DNA of 64,000 nucleotides, from assembly GCA_965226245.1 (NCBI GenBank), contig CBDDCL010000015.1, forward strand, positions 6,014,001 through 6,078,000, given 5' to 3'. Source of the DNA: CBDCYS01 sp965226245. Lineage in GTDB: Bacteria; Acidobacteriota; Terriglobia; Bryobacterales; UBA6623. Both the position numbers and the translations under genes were made by a program. Positions 25,618-34,193 of this stretch are shown here, piece by piece. A model generated the notes under the pieces. The model did not search any database, was not told the origin of the DNA, and saw only the letters and a list, made by a program, of their open reading frames with translations. Position 1 is the first letter of the stretch. Every line of letters starts with the position of its first letter.

Positions 25618-26060
25618 GTGGTGACACACCACATAGCAAACGCGAAAACCCTCGGCAACCTCTCTCACTCGCCCGGCTCCCTGATCGCCGTCATCCGCCG
25701 CTCGCTCGCCGGCGAATCCTTTGTCCCCGCCCGCCAACCGGACCATGGGCTGAAGCCAGAACCGGTCTCTTGGATCAAGGCTCACAACCTGCCCGACTAC
25801 GCTTACTTCGATCACCGCGCCCATGTGGGTGCGGGTGTCAAGTGCCAGACTTGTCACGGCCCGGCAGAGGCGATGGAGCGCGCCCGGCAGGCAGAGGATT
25901 TGAGTATGTCTTTCCCGGGCGACGGGCGGCGCCCCCCGACCCGGCCGTCTCTGACCACCGCTTTGTGATGGTGATCGACGAGACAGATGCAGGCTTCGAT
26001 CCCGAGGTCGCAGACAAACTACGCCGCAAGTTTCGGGTACAGGCAATCGAAAGCGAGTGA
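25618..26060 (+). pseudogene. Remnant resembling alternative complex III genes (cytochrome c and DUF3341 fragments)
   Basis: Two fragments in different frames lie end to end. From 25618 the frame has WIKAHNLPDYAYFDHRAHVG then GVKCQTCHG with one CxxCH haem site and QAEDLSM, as in the multihaem cytochrome subunit (ActA type), but it leaves the pattern where further haem motifs are expected. From about 25,930 another frame gives FVMVIDETDAGFDPEVADKL, resembling the end of a DUF3341 subunit. I read this as a collapsed, deleted locus. The second fragment's assignment is tentative. Confidence 0.45.
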
Positions 26061-26082
26061 CAACGGATCAGGAGTCCGCCAG

Positions 26083-26244
26083 ATGAGCAACCGGGCAATC
26101 AACGTGGTTCTGCTGTTGGCACTCCTTACGTCCGGGATACTGGCATGGTCCGCGGTCTTGCCGCGGCGCCCATGGTCCCGTTCCCAGACCCGCTTCTCGA
26201 GGAAAGTCTGCATTCCCACAACTGAGATCAGGCTTTTTCGTTGA
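26083..26244 (+). CDS. Small hypothetical protein with one membrane segment
   Basis: A 53-residue frame: MSNRAINVVLLLALLTSGILAW followed by an Arg/Ser-rich tail. It has a signal-anchor-like start 22 bp after the DUF3341-like fragment. It may be the beginning of a further truncated subunit of the decayed locus rather than a real gene. Confidence 0.3.
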   Translation: MSNRAINVVLLLALLTSGILAWSAVLPRRPWSRSQTRFSRKVCIPTTEIRLFR

Positions 26245-26938
26245 GCGGCGGTTTCTGCAAGTGAGGCGGTTGCAAAAAACATCAACATGGTTTAATGTTT
26301 TTACAGTACGTTCTAGGCGGAGTCCAGCCGGTTTGTCCATGCCGAGTCTGCGCCGCTGAGTTTTAGTTAACCTAAGACTTGCGCGCATGCCCGCGCCTGG
26401 CTGCGGGTTAAGCTGGATTTGTGTTCGAACCATATAACTATCGTGCCCTCACTTCAGTCAGCATGTAATCACAATCTTTGAAATTCCTTCAGCTCCGCGC
26501 CCGCGACCGCCTTACGAGTAAGAGCGCTTGCCTTGGCCCGCAAAGTGTCGTTTTCGTGGAACTTCTCTTCGCTTTTGGAGTACTATACACGTTAAAGTGC
26601 GCCGCAAGGCGTCGTGGCACGAATTTTGGGCAGAGTCGTAAGTCGTTTTATTTCAACACCCGCGAGCGCCGATTGCAGTATTCTACAGAAAATGTAAGGG
26701 TTTGGGGATTTTTGGCGCTTGCCGAGACCAGTTCGCGTTTTCTTTGGATTGTGCATATCGTTTGTCATTCGATTGATTCACTACTATTCAGGATAACGGA
26801 GCGTTTGCGGGGATTCTTGCCTGGGAGGGTGGAATGTGTTGAAGACACAGGGAATATTTTTCTTAGAAATCGGTTACCGGCCGATGGCCTTTGGCCACAA
26901 CGGGGCATGAAAAGCACTTTGGAGATGGCGGGGGCCGG
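26245..26938. other. AT-richer intergenic stretch, no gene recognised
   Basis: About 690 bp, visibly richer in A and T than its neighbours. It holds a hairpin with 8-bp arms AAAAACAT (26275-26282) and ATGTTTTT (26295-26302), possibly a terminator. No convincing coding frame or RNA gene was recognised. The NACHT gene ends at its right edge. Confidence 0.5.
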
Positions 26939-29095
26939 TTACTTTGCGGCGGCGGTCTGGTTGGGCGGAGGCGGCAGGCGGTCTTTTGCCAGCCACTCGG
27001 CGCCGTAGGTTTCGGCGGCGAAGTCGCGGAAGGTGACATGGAAGAATTGGTAGGCCCCCCCTGGTTTTCGCAGAAACAGCATGGCGGCGGCCTCGTCGAG
27101 AAACTGGACGTAGTGGCGGGGGGCCAGGTCGAGCCGCTGGAGCTGGGCGCGCACGGCCCAGTGACGGAGGACGAAAAAGCCGCCTTTGTTTAGGGCAAGT
27201 AGGACAGCGGCCCAGGCCACTAGCACTGGTGCAAACCAGAACGCGGCTTGGACCGCGTCGGAATCGGCCCAGGCCACCAGCCATGGTCGAAACCAGAACA
27301 CGGCTTGGACCACATCGGAAATAGCGCCCTCGGTGGATAAAAGCCACGCCATCGCAATTGCCAACACGACTCCGGCGGAGCTGATGCGCAGCGCGTAGCG
27401 AAGCGAGCGGGACGTGCCTTCGTTCGCCGCGCTGCGCTCGCTCACCGCGACAGGCCGCAGAATCGCGCCCAGCCCGAAGACCACCCCGCCGAACAGCCCG
27501 CCGAACAGCCCGCCGAACAGCCCGAAGAACAGCCCGCCGCCCAGCCCGAAGACCAGAGCTTGAGGCAAGCGGCGCCAGTCGAGGCCCAAAGCATCGACTG
27601 GGTCAAAGGATCTCTTTCGCGCGCCCAGCCCGAAGACCACCCCGCCGACCAGCCCGAGGCCCAGCCCGAAGAACAGCCCGCCGCCCAGCCCGAAGACCAG
27701 CCCGAAGACCCGCCCGCCGATCAGCCCGAAGACCAGCCCGCCGATCAGCCCGAAAACCAGCCCGAGGACCAGCCCGACGCCCAGCCCGACGCCCAGCCCG
27801 ACGCCCAGCCCGAAAATCACCGACGCGGCGCGCCGGGCACGCCGCGAGGGCAGCCACTCCAAATCCAGATCTTCCAGCGCAAATGGGATCTGGTCACGGT
27901 TGACCAACTGAGCAGCGAGCCAGCCAAGCCAGCGCAGCGCTTTTTTCTCGCCGAACCGCCGGGTCCTGGGGCCGCCGAACATCTTGCGGACAAAGCGCAG
28001 ATAGAGCCGCCGGCGGGGATCCGGCTCGCTGCGCGCCTCGTCCCCTTCGGCTCCCGAAGCCAGGAACAGAACCGTCAGCATCAAAGGCGTGTCCATCAGG
28101 TCCCAGAGTTCCGGATCGTCCCGCAGCGCTTGGCGGACGCGCTGCAACTTGGAACCGTGCTTATCGAGGTAGCTCTCGACCTCATCCCGCTGCAGCGGTT
28201 CGACGGCGACGGCGCCGGAAAGGTCGAGGGGCACCGGGAGCTTGCGGTATTCCTCCAAGCGGCAGCAGATGGCCATGGGCTGCAAACCACGCTCGCGGCG
28301 GCAGGTGTTGATAGCCTCGACGCAGGCGGCCCGTTGGTCCGCAGCCACTTCATCCAGCCCGTCGAGCAAAGGCACGACGTCGGCACCCTCGACCCATTGC
28401 CGGACCCGGGGGCGCGAGACGCCGTAGAGGCTCACCAGCTCGGACTGAATCCATTCGCCCAGCGCCGCCCGTTTTTTCGTCCAGGAAGAAAGGTTGAGTA
28501 TCACCGGGATTGGTTTTGAAGATACGGCGCTGCTGCCACTTGCGCTATTTCCTTCGCTGGACACTTGGGCGTTCACGGCGCGATCAAGAAGGGCTCGGGC
28601 CAGCTCGATCAGCTTGGTCGACTTGCCGGTTCCCGGTTCTCCCAGGATTAGCAACTGCCCGGCGGCCTCGTCGAAAATCTCTTCGATCGGCTTGTCACGC
28701 GGTATCTCGGGGCCGGTTTCCCTGTCGGTTTGGTTGTAACGGTGGATGCGGGTCTGGACGGCGTCTTCGCGCTCGGTCAATTGAAGTTCGACTCGGGCCT
28801 TCTGGTAGAGATCGCTTTCGAGCCACGGTGTGACCCAGTTGGCGCGGATCTTGGCCAGCATGGCCGTACGGTCGCGGTCGGCGCCGGGCAGAACAGGGTC
28901 TTCTTGTTTTCTGTCGCGTCGCCGCTTGAGACCGGCGATTCCGAGGAGCAGGGTGACGAGCAGGGTTAGGACTGCGGTCACAGCAGCGATGGGGGTGGCG
29001 TTGTCGACGACCCATTCCCAGAGACGGCCGATCATATCCGGGGGGCTTTGGAGAAATCCGAGGAAACCATCTAGAATTTGCTGGAGGTTTTCCAT
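26939..29095 (-). CDS. Membrane-anchored NACHT-domain STAND NTPase
   Basis: A 718-residue protein. A transmembrane helix (about 35-57) precedes a NACHT domain: Walker A GEPGTGKST at 152-160, IPVILNLSSW, Walker B PLLDGLDEV at 242-250 and DTPLMLTVLFL at about 335. A glycine-rich region of about 110 residues built of GLVFGL/GLIGG-type units (roughly 435-550) looks like membrane-inserted hairpins, followed by more hydrophobic helices. The C terminus RHYVQFLDEAAAMLFLRK, AYQFFHVTFRDFAAE resembles NACHT-linked helical ends. STAND ATPases act as signalling switches, and bacterial NACHT proteins include anti-phage NLR-like systems. No effector domain is visible and no partner gene is adjacent. Confidence 0.85.
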   Translation of the reverse strand: MENLQQILDGFLGFLQSPPDMIGRLWEWVVDNATPIAAVTAVLTLLVTLLLGIAGLKRRRDRKQEDPVLPGADRDRTAMLAKIRANWVTPWLESDLYQKARVELQLTEREDAVQTRIHRYNQTDRETGPEIPRDKPIEEIFDEAAGQLLILGEPGTGKSTKLIELARALLDRAVNAQVSSEGNSASGSSAVSSKPIPVILNLSSWTKKRAALGEWIQSELVSLYGVSRPRVRQWVEGADVVPLLDGLDEVAADQRAACVEAINTCRRERGLQPMAICCRLEEYRKLPVPLDLSGAVAVEPLQRDEVESYLDKHGSKLQRVRQALRDDPELWDLMDTPLMLTVLFLASGAEGDEARSEPDPRRRLYLRFVRKMFGGPRTRRFGEKKALRWLGWLAAQLVNRDQIPFALEDLDLEWLPSRRARRAASVIFGLGVGLGVGLGVGLVLGLVFGLIGGLVFGLIGGRVFGLVFGLGGGLFFGLGLGLVGGVVFGLGARKRSFDPVDALGLDWRRLPQALVFGLGGGLFFGLFGGLFGGLFGGVVFGLGAILRPVAVSERSAANEGTSRSLRYALRISSAGVVLAIAMAWLLSTEGAISDVVQAVFWFRPWLVAWADSDAVQAAFWFAPVLVAWAAVLLALNKGGFFVLRHWAVRAQLQRLDLAPRHYVQFLDEAAAMLFLRKPGGAYQFFHVTFRDFAAETYGAEWLAKDRLPPPPNQTAAAK
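27465..27830. repeat. Imperfect 12-bp coding repeat inside the NACHT gene
   Basis: Units of the form CAGCCCGAAGAC and CAGCCCGCCGAT recur in two blocks (about 27,465-27,560 and 27,620-27,820). On the coding (minus) strand they give the glycine/leucine/phenylalanine membrane repeats. Such arrays can expand or contract without breaking the frame when units are multiples of three. Confidence 0.7.
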
Positions 29096-29451
29096 TTCGG
29101 GAAGACGAGTCTTTCAATTGTAGGCGGCAGTGGGGCTCTTGCCAAGCGCCGAGTTCTCAGGGCAGGCTGTGTCTGTGAGCCGGCAGTGGAGGTGACACTC
29201 GTCGCGCTAATGTAGCCCGCCAATAATGTGCAGCTCAATCTGGTCCCGGCTTTCGGGAAAAGCCCGTTGAAACGGGCTGCCAGCCTGGGTGGGATGCTCC
29301 GTCCACTAGCCGTGAAACGACTAGCCTGGTGACACCAAGCCGCGTGAACGCGGCTCGTGGGGCGCGACGTGGAACTGGGGTCAAAGGCTGCCGCACAGCG
29401 GGGGTGCGCGCGCCGCCGGCAACCCGGTGTGTAATGACGTTAACCGGCCGC
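29096..29451. other. Intergenic stretch carrying three short hairpins
   Basis: Perfect hairpins: AGCCCGTTGAAACGGGCT (29261-29278) and AGCCGCGTGAACGCGGCT (29338-29355), with a weaker CTAGCCGTGAAACGACTAG between. All have GAA-centred loops. This looks like a short REP-like cluster between the starts/ends of divergent or leftward genes; a related CGCTTGAACGCGG sequence is at about 48,063. No gene was found. Confidence 0.6.
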
Positions 29452-30624
29452 TTACACACTCACAGGCCTGCTGAGATGGGGTCTCAGCAGCAGGTTGACT
29501 ACGATCAGCAGCAAAGACATCGCCGGGAGCAGCAGAAGCGCGGTGCTGAGCGTCGTGCGTTCGGCCACGAAACCGATGATGTAGGAACTTACCGTTAGGC
29601 CAATCCAGCCGGAGGTGATGACGATTCCCATGGCCGTTCCCGTCATTTTCGTGAAGACATTGCCGCAGATGCCCAGCGTTGTGGGGAACATCGGGGCCAT
29701 CGCCAGCCCCGCCACAAACACGGACACGCCGACCAGCACCGGATCTCCCACCTTGAGCATGGCGAAGGTCGTCACCATCATGGCCACCGAGGCCCACAGC
29801 GTCACTTTGATCTCGGCGACGGCCAGCAAGATTCTCGATACGATGACCCGCCCCAGCAGCAGTCCCAGCGCGAATCCCCAGCCGAGAACGTTTTGCGCGT
29901 AGCTGATTTCAACGCCCTGTTCATCCACAAGGTACTTCACAAGCCAAGTGAACACACCCATTTCGCAAGCGACGTAGAGAAACAGCATGAGGCTAAGCAA
30001 GTAGAGGGCCGGCTGGCGCAGCAAGGCCGGCGCTTGCGATGCCACAAAGCCTCGCTCTCCGGTTGGCGGGGGCATCGGGGTAGCCACGTTGACAAGCAAA
30101 GTGACTGCCGCGAACGCCGCTAGAGCTATCGAGAGAGCGTAGGTGGAACTCAAAGCGCCAACATTAGCCGCCAGCAGCGGAGTGATCATCGTACCCAGCC
30201 CGAAGAACATATTGAGCAGGTTCAGGGCGGACGATCTTTTCTCTTCACCGATGTCGCTGATCAGAGCGTTGGAGCCGGTGACGAGCATCCCGCCTCCCAA
30301 CCCCAAGACCAGCATCGACACCAAGGCGATGCCGTAGCTTGCGGCGTAAATGAGGCCGAGCAAGCCCAGCGTAATGCCACTGAGCCCGGCCACGATTCCT
30401 GTCTTCTTGCCTTTGTTGTCGACGACCGGACCTACCGCGACGGAGGCGATCATCAGTCCCAGCGCATACATGGTCGCGATCAAGCCGCTCTGCTCGTCGC
30501 TGAGACCGAACTTCTCGCCCAGCTCCGGCAGAATCGTACCCAGAAGGGCGGCGATCAGACCGTAGGTCAGAATCCCGAGAATCATCGCCGGGATCAGTCT
30601 GGATTTCGAATAGGTTTGGCTCAT
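29452..30624 (-). CDS. MFS permease
   Basis: A 390-residue major facilitator protein with about 12 hydrophobic helices. Loop 2-3 carries VGPVVDNKGKKTG, the GxxxDxxGRR-like signature, and helix 4-5 region GLGGGMLVTGSNALISD fits sugar or fucose-type permeases. The partner gene on the same strand side is a Gfo/Idh/MocA dehydrogenase, suggesting sugar or polyol import, but the substrate cannot be read. It ends near the hairpin cluster and begins just downstream of a palindromic element. Confidence 0.85.
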   Translation of the reverse strand: MSQTYSKSRLIPAMILGILTYGLIAALLGTILPELGEKFGLSDEQSGLIATMYALGLMIASVAVGPVVDNKGKKTGIVAGLSGITLGLLGLIYAASYGIALVSMLVLGLGGGMLVTGSNALISDIGEEKRSSALNLLNMFFGLGTMITPLLAANVGALSSTYALSIALAAFAAVTLLVNVATPMPPPTGERGFVASQAPALLRQPALYLLSLMLFLYVACEMGVFTWLVKYLVDEQGVEISYAQNVLGWGFALGLLLGRVIVSRILLAVAEIKVTLWASVAMMVTTFAMLKVGDPVLVGVSVFVAGLAMAPMFPTTLGICGNVFTKMTGTAMGIVITSGWIGLTVSSYIIGFVAERTTLSTALLLLPAMSLLLIVVNLLLRPHLSRPVSV

Positions 30625-30682
30625 CGAATTATTAGCTTCCCTGCAGGCCCGCTCCGGAGCCTCCCCTTTGCACGGTTGCTCT

Positions 30683-30766
30683 GGGGACAGTCAGCCAATT
30701 TTCGCGCTGAAGATTCATCGTCTAAGAGAGGATTTTTGAAATGCGCGAAAATTGGTGACAGTCCCC
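30683..30766. repeat. Palindromic REP-like element, copy 3 (short)
   Basis: The left arm GGGGACAGTCAGCC continues into AATTTTCGCGC; the right arm is its complement with the shorter ACC form (GCGCGAAAATT then GGTGACAGTCCCC). The outer CAGCCCGTGG ends seen in other copies are missing. It lies between the MFS gene and the dehydrogenase. Confidence 0.8.
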
Positions 30767-30793
30767 GCGGGATCGCAAATTGCAGCGCGGGCG

Positions 30794-32062
30794 CTAGCCG
30801 AAGTAGTAACGCTGGTTTTCCTGATCCCAGAAGACCTTCTTCTCTTTGCGGTAGGACATGGTGGCCAAGTGCCCCGTCACCGCCGCCTCGTGGCCAGTCT
30901 GGACGGGGCAGTTCAGCTCGGCCGTTCCTTTGATTGCATCGATAAAGTTCTTCAGATGGTCGCCGGTGGGGTTGCCCTGGCCGAGGTCCTTGCGGCCGCG
31001 AATGCGGAATTCCGGGCGGGCCGCCACTTCCTCGGGAGCGCCGCGGTACTTCTCGGGATAGACATAGATGTCGGTAAGGCCCATGATTTCCATGGTCCCC
31101 TCGCTGCCGAGGAGCTGCTCGCCGTACCGGTAGTGCGAGTTGCGGAACATCGAGCTGTAGTTGACGTGGAAATGGTCCGGGTACTCGAACGCGGCCGTCA
31201 CGGTGTCGGGAACTTCACGGTCGTCTTCGGTCCAGCAATGGATACCGCCGTTGCACATCACCGATTTGCAGTGAGTGCGTCCGGTGATCATATGAATGGC
31301 GTCTGTCTGATGCACCAGCAGGTCGGTCGAGATGCCGCCGGAATAATCCCAGTAGAGCCGCCACTGGAAGTAGCGTTGCTTGTCGAAATCAGTTTTGGGC
31401 GCGGTTCCGAGGAACTTTTCGTAATCGGTGTTGTCCTCGGTCGAGTCATCGGGGATGTTGTAGCGCCAGGCCGGGAACGTTTCCGGGCTGTTGCGGTACC
31501 AAAACGCTCGGGCATAGTGGACCTTGCCCAAGATGCCCGATTCGTAGATCTCTTTGGCCCTTTGGTAGAGCAGCGAACTGCGCCGCTGCGTGCCGACCTG
31601 AAACTTCTTGCCGCTTTTCTTGACGGCGGCGAGGATCTCAAAGCCTTCCTCGATCGTATGCGTCAGCGGTTTTTCGCAGTAGACGTGCTTGCCGGCTTCG
31701 AGCGCCGCAATCGCCATGTCGCGATGCAGGTGCTCGGGCGTCATGATGACGACGGCGTCGATCGATTTGTCCCCGATCATCTTGTAGTAGTCGTCGTAGG
31801 TGTCGGGAGACGACTTTTGTTCGGTGACGACATCGTCCTTGGCCTTGGCGAGGCGCGGCGCGAAGGCGTCGCAAATAGCCTTGATGTGTGCGTCGTCCGC
31901 CGCGACTTTCATCATGGTCTTGATGTGCCGGCCGCCGCGGTTGCCGAAGCCGACCCATCCCAGGTTCACTTTGGTTCCCGCTGCCTGGGCGCTGAGCAAG
32001 GCCGGAGCCGCGGCTAGGGCAGCGGAACGATTTACAAATGCGCGGCGCGAAATCATTGACAT
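30794..32062 (-). CDS. Tat-exported Gfo/Idh/MocA-family oxidoreductase
   Basis: A 422-residue protein. A twin-arginine signal (SRRAFVNRSAALAAAPALLSAQA) leads to a Rossmann domain (VNLGWVGFGNRGG), the EKPLTHT motif with the catalytic-type Lys, and the large C-terminal beta-sheet domain (GGISTDLLVHQTDAIHMI). Family members oxidise sugars or inositols with NAD(P); secreted, Tat-dependent ones bind the cofactor tightly. AAGGAA lies nine bases before the ATG at 32062. The upstream MFS neighbour suggests a carbohydrate pathway. Confidence 0.9.
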   Translation of the reverse strand: MSMISRRAFVNRSAALAAAPALLSAQAAGTKVNLGWVGFGNRGGRHIKTMMKVAADDAHIKAICDAFAPRLAKAKDDVVTEQKSSPDTYDDYYKMIGDKSIDAVVIMTPEHLHRDMAIAALEAGKHVYCEKPLTHTIEEGFEILAAVKKSGKKFQVGTQRRSSLLYQRAKEIYESGILGKVHYARAFWYRNSPETFPAWRYNIPDDSTEDNTDYEKFLGTAPKTDFDKQRYFQWRLYWDYSGGISTDLLVHQTDAIHMITGRTHCKSVMCNGGIHCWTEDDREVPDTVTAAFEYPDHFHVNYSSMFRNSHYRYGEQLLGSEGTMEIMGLTDIYVYPEKYRGAPEEVAARPEFRIRGRKDLGQGNPTGDHLKNFIDAIKGTAELNCPVQTGHEAAVTGHLATMSYRKEKKVFWDQENQRYYFG

Positions 32063-32253
32063 GATGTTGTATTCCTTTTCCTAATGTTTGACAAGGCGAC
32101 CCTGGCGGCTGCTTGCGAGTATTCCCGGCAGGCAGAGCAGCCCTCCCTTGCCGCCGATTGGCAGCGCTCACGAGAGGCTTGAGGTCAGCGGCAGAGAGCC
32201 TATGGAAGCTCCGTTGAGAATATCAGTTCCGTTTGGGGGAGGCAACCGAACGA

Positions 32254-32260
32254 GGTGGTT
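32254..32260. repeat. Target-site duplication, left of the ISKra4-type element
   Basis: GGTGGTT here and GGTGGTT at 34096-34102 are the matching 7-bp copies directly outside the inverted ends. Confidence 0.75.
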
Positions 32261-32355
32261 TGGGTGCGCGACATAGAAGTGAGTATTTCAGCAGGCTCTT
32301 TATTGTGGCCAATATCCTTGCGTATGTGTTACGCTAGGAACAGGAGGTCACTTCC

Positions 32356-32757
32356 ATGCCTGATTCCCTCGAGCAACTGCAGCAACAGCGTACCGACATC
32401 GTCCGCCAGATCGGCGAGCTGGGCGATCTGCGCCCCGGTTCGATCACCAGCACCTCGGGGCGTTGCGGCAAACCAAGCTGCCGCTGCCATCGCCCCGGTC
32501 AACCGGGGCACGGTCCCCATACCCGCCTCACCTATAAGGCCGATCGTAAGACCGTCACCGAGTCGCTGCCGACTCCGGCCGCGCTGGGCAAAGCCGAGCG
32601 CGAAGTGGCCGAGTTCCGCAAGTTCCAGCAACTGAGCCGCGAGTTCGTGGAGCTCAATACCCGCATCTGCAAACAGCGGCCGCTGCAGCTTGAGGCGCAG
32701 ACCCCCCAGGAAAAAAAACGGCCGCCGCCATCCAGCAAGAGGTCGCGCGCGAACTAG
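32356..32757 (+). CDS. ISKra4 first frame (DUF6788-like), likely the N-terminal part of the transposase
   Basis: A 133-residue frame with a coiled-coil start (LEQLQQQRTDIVRQIGEL), a CGKPSCRCH cysteine motif and a KTVTESLPTP region, typical of the small frame before ISKra4-type transposases. The true residues run to QEKK; after that the frame becomes arginine/proline-rich and stops, while the transposase frame takes over. A run of eight A (32711-32718) lies at the changeover. Confidence 0.8.
   Translation: MPDSLEQLQQQRTDIVRQIGELGDLRPGSITSTSGRCGKPSCRCHRPGQPGHGPHTRLTYKADRKTVTESLPTPAALGKAEREVAEFRKFQQLSREFVELNTRICKQRPLQLEAQTPQEKKRPPPSSKRSRAN
32711..32718 (+). promoter_or_regulatory. Slippery A-run: probable -1 frameshift site
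   Basis: Eight A bases (in frame 0: GAA AAA AAA) precede ACG. Slipping back one base continues as TAAAIQQEVARELDQLLRVLF, which is an unbroken transposase reading. The fused protein would be exactly 571 residues (572 codons including the stop). Confidence 0.7.
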
Positions 32758-32765
32758 ACCAGCTA

Positions 32766-34070
32766 TTGCGCGTGCTGTTCAGCGGGCGGCGCAAGACAGG
32801 CCACTGGGATCTGGAAGCCGTCGAGATGGCGGTGCGCTCGGCGATGCACCAAGCTGGCGCCGCCGCCCTCTCCGAACTACTGCAATGGGCAGCCCCAGCG
32901 GCCGGCCAGCGGAGCCTTCCCTGTTGTTGCGGCCACCAAGCTCACTACCGGGAACTGCGCTCCAAGTCGGTTCTCACCGCCCTGGGCAGGGTGCATATAT
33001 CGCGCCCCTACTACCTGTGCGGGCACTGTCACAGCGGCCAATTTCCGGCCGACGCTGAACTCGACATCGCCCAAACGGAATGCTCTCCTGGGGTACGCCG
33101 TATGCAGGCGATGGTGGGCCAGGAGGCTCCCTTCGATCACGGGCGCCGGCAGCTGGAACTGCTGGCGGGTCTGGAAGTGACCGCCAAGGCGGTGGAGCGG
33201 ACGGCGGAGGGGATTGGAGAGGATATCGCGGCGCGGGAGCAGAGCGAGATCCAGCGGGCGATGCAGTTGGAGCTGCCGCTGGTGGTGGGGGAACCCGTTC
33301 CGATCCTGTACATCGAAATGGATGGGACCGGAATTCCGGTGGTGCGCAAAGAGACGGTGGGCCGAGCGGGCAAAAGGAAGGGAGAGGCGGCCCACACCCG
33401 CGAAGCTAAGTTGGGCTGCGTGTTCACTCAAACGAAGTGGGACGAAGAGGGCTACCCCATCCGCGATCCGGACTCGACCAGCTACAGCGGCGCCATTGAG
33501 ACCGCCGACGAGTTTGGCAAACGCATGTATGTGGAGGCTTGGAAGCGGGGCTGGAGCCGGGCACGCAAGAAGGTCGTGCTGGGAGATGGCGCCGAATGGA
33601 TCTGGAACATTGCCCAGCAGCAGTTTCCCGGCGCCATTCAGATCGTCGACCTCTATCACGCCCGCCAGCACTTGTGGGACCTGGCACGCCAGCTTCATCC
33701 CCACGACAAGGCCCAGCAACGGTGTTGGATCACGATCCATCAGGACCACCTCGACCAGGGGCGGATGGAAGAGTTAGTGTGCTCGCTGCGGTCGGTCGAA
33801 TGCTCGAGTCCCCAACTCGCGGAAGAGTTCCGCGACGAAGCCAAATACTTTGAAAAGAATGCCAAGCGGATGCGCTACCCAGAGTTTCGGCGCCAGCATC
33901 TGTTTGTCGGCTCGGGAGTGATCGAGGCCGGCTGCAAGAGTGTCATCGGCTCTCGCCTGAAACGGTCGGGCATGTTCTGGACCGTCCGCGGAGCCAACGC
34001 GATTCTGGCCCTTCGTTGCTGCCACCACAACGGCCGCTTCGAGGACTATTGGGAGGCCCGAGCGGCTTGA
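32766..34070 (+). CDS. ISKra4-family transposase, main frame
   Basis: 434 residues are visible from a TTG at 32766, but the reading continues upstream to the A-run at 32711 and probably joins the first frame by a -1 shift. The protein has a zinc-binding CGHCHSG, a DDE-type core (LYIEMDGTGIPVV, VVLGDGAEWIWN, IVDLYHARQHLWD) and the C-terminal GSGVIEAGCKSVIGSRLKRSG motif typical of ISKra4 transposases. Element ends and target duplication are intact, so it may still be mobile. Confidence 0.88.
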   Translation: MRVLFSGRRKTGHWDLEAVEMAVRSAMHQAGAAALSELLQWAAPAAGQRSLPCCCGHQAHYRELRSKSVLTALGRVHISRPYYLCGHCHSGQFPADAELDIAQTECSPGVRRMQAMVGQEAPFDHGRRQLELLAGLEVTAKAVERTAEGIGEDIAAREQSEIQRAMQLELPLVVGEPVPILYIEMDGTGIPVVRKETVGRAGKRKGEAAHTREAKLGCVFTQTKWDEEGYPIRDPDSTSYSGAIETADEFGKRMYVEAWKRGWSRARKKVVLGDGAEWIWNIAQQQFPGAIQIVDLYHARQHLWDLARQLHPHDKAQQRCWITIHQDHLDQGRMEELVCSLRSVECSSPQLAEEFRDEAKYFEKNAKRMRYPEFRRQHLFVGSGVIEAGCKSVIGSRLKRSGMFWTVRGANAILALRCCHHNGRFEDYWEARAA

Positions 34071-34193
34071 GCTCCACTTTCATGTCGCACACCCAGGTGG
34101 TTTCGCAACAAACACGCCCGGCACATGGAGCCTCGGCGGCGATGGGGTATGTCACGTCAAGGCGCCGTCCCGTTTACGAGTGCCGATTGCAGT

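Larger units (their letters stand above)
32261..34095 (+). mobile_element. ISKra4-family insertion sequence
   Basis: The inverted ends are TGGGTGCGCGACATAGAAG on the left (32261 onward) and, on the right, the complement reading TGGGTGTGCGACATGAAAG (ending 34095). The span is about 1,835 bp. Both ends, the 7-bp target duplication and two overlapping genes are present, so the element looks complete. It lies between the dehydrogenase and the HTTM-like gene, disrupting neither. Confidence 0.88.

Noticed and set aside
25609..26046. Minus-strand frame ending GFRVCYVVCHHGE, resembling a formylglycine-enzyme end
   Set aside because: The similarity is limited to a few residues; the opposite strand has the cytochrome CxxCH motif and better family support.
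26615..26629. Sigma-54 promoter (TGGCACGAATTTTGG)
   Set aside because: The required -12 GC reads GG, and no gene starts to its right in the proper orientation, despite the NtrX-like regulator in the window.
27465..27830. CRISPR-like or tandem repeat array
   Set aside because: The units are 12 bp, run without spacers and encode the glycine-rich part of the NACHT protein. The repeat-rich plus-strand frame with QPEDQPADQPE patterns is a shadow of it.
34072..34102. GGTGGTT repeats as a chance match rather than a target duplication
   Set aside because: They abut exactly the complementary element ends on both sides, so I kept them as the ISKra4 target duplication.
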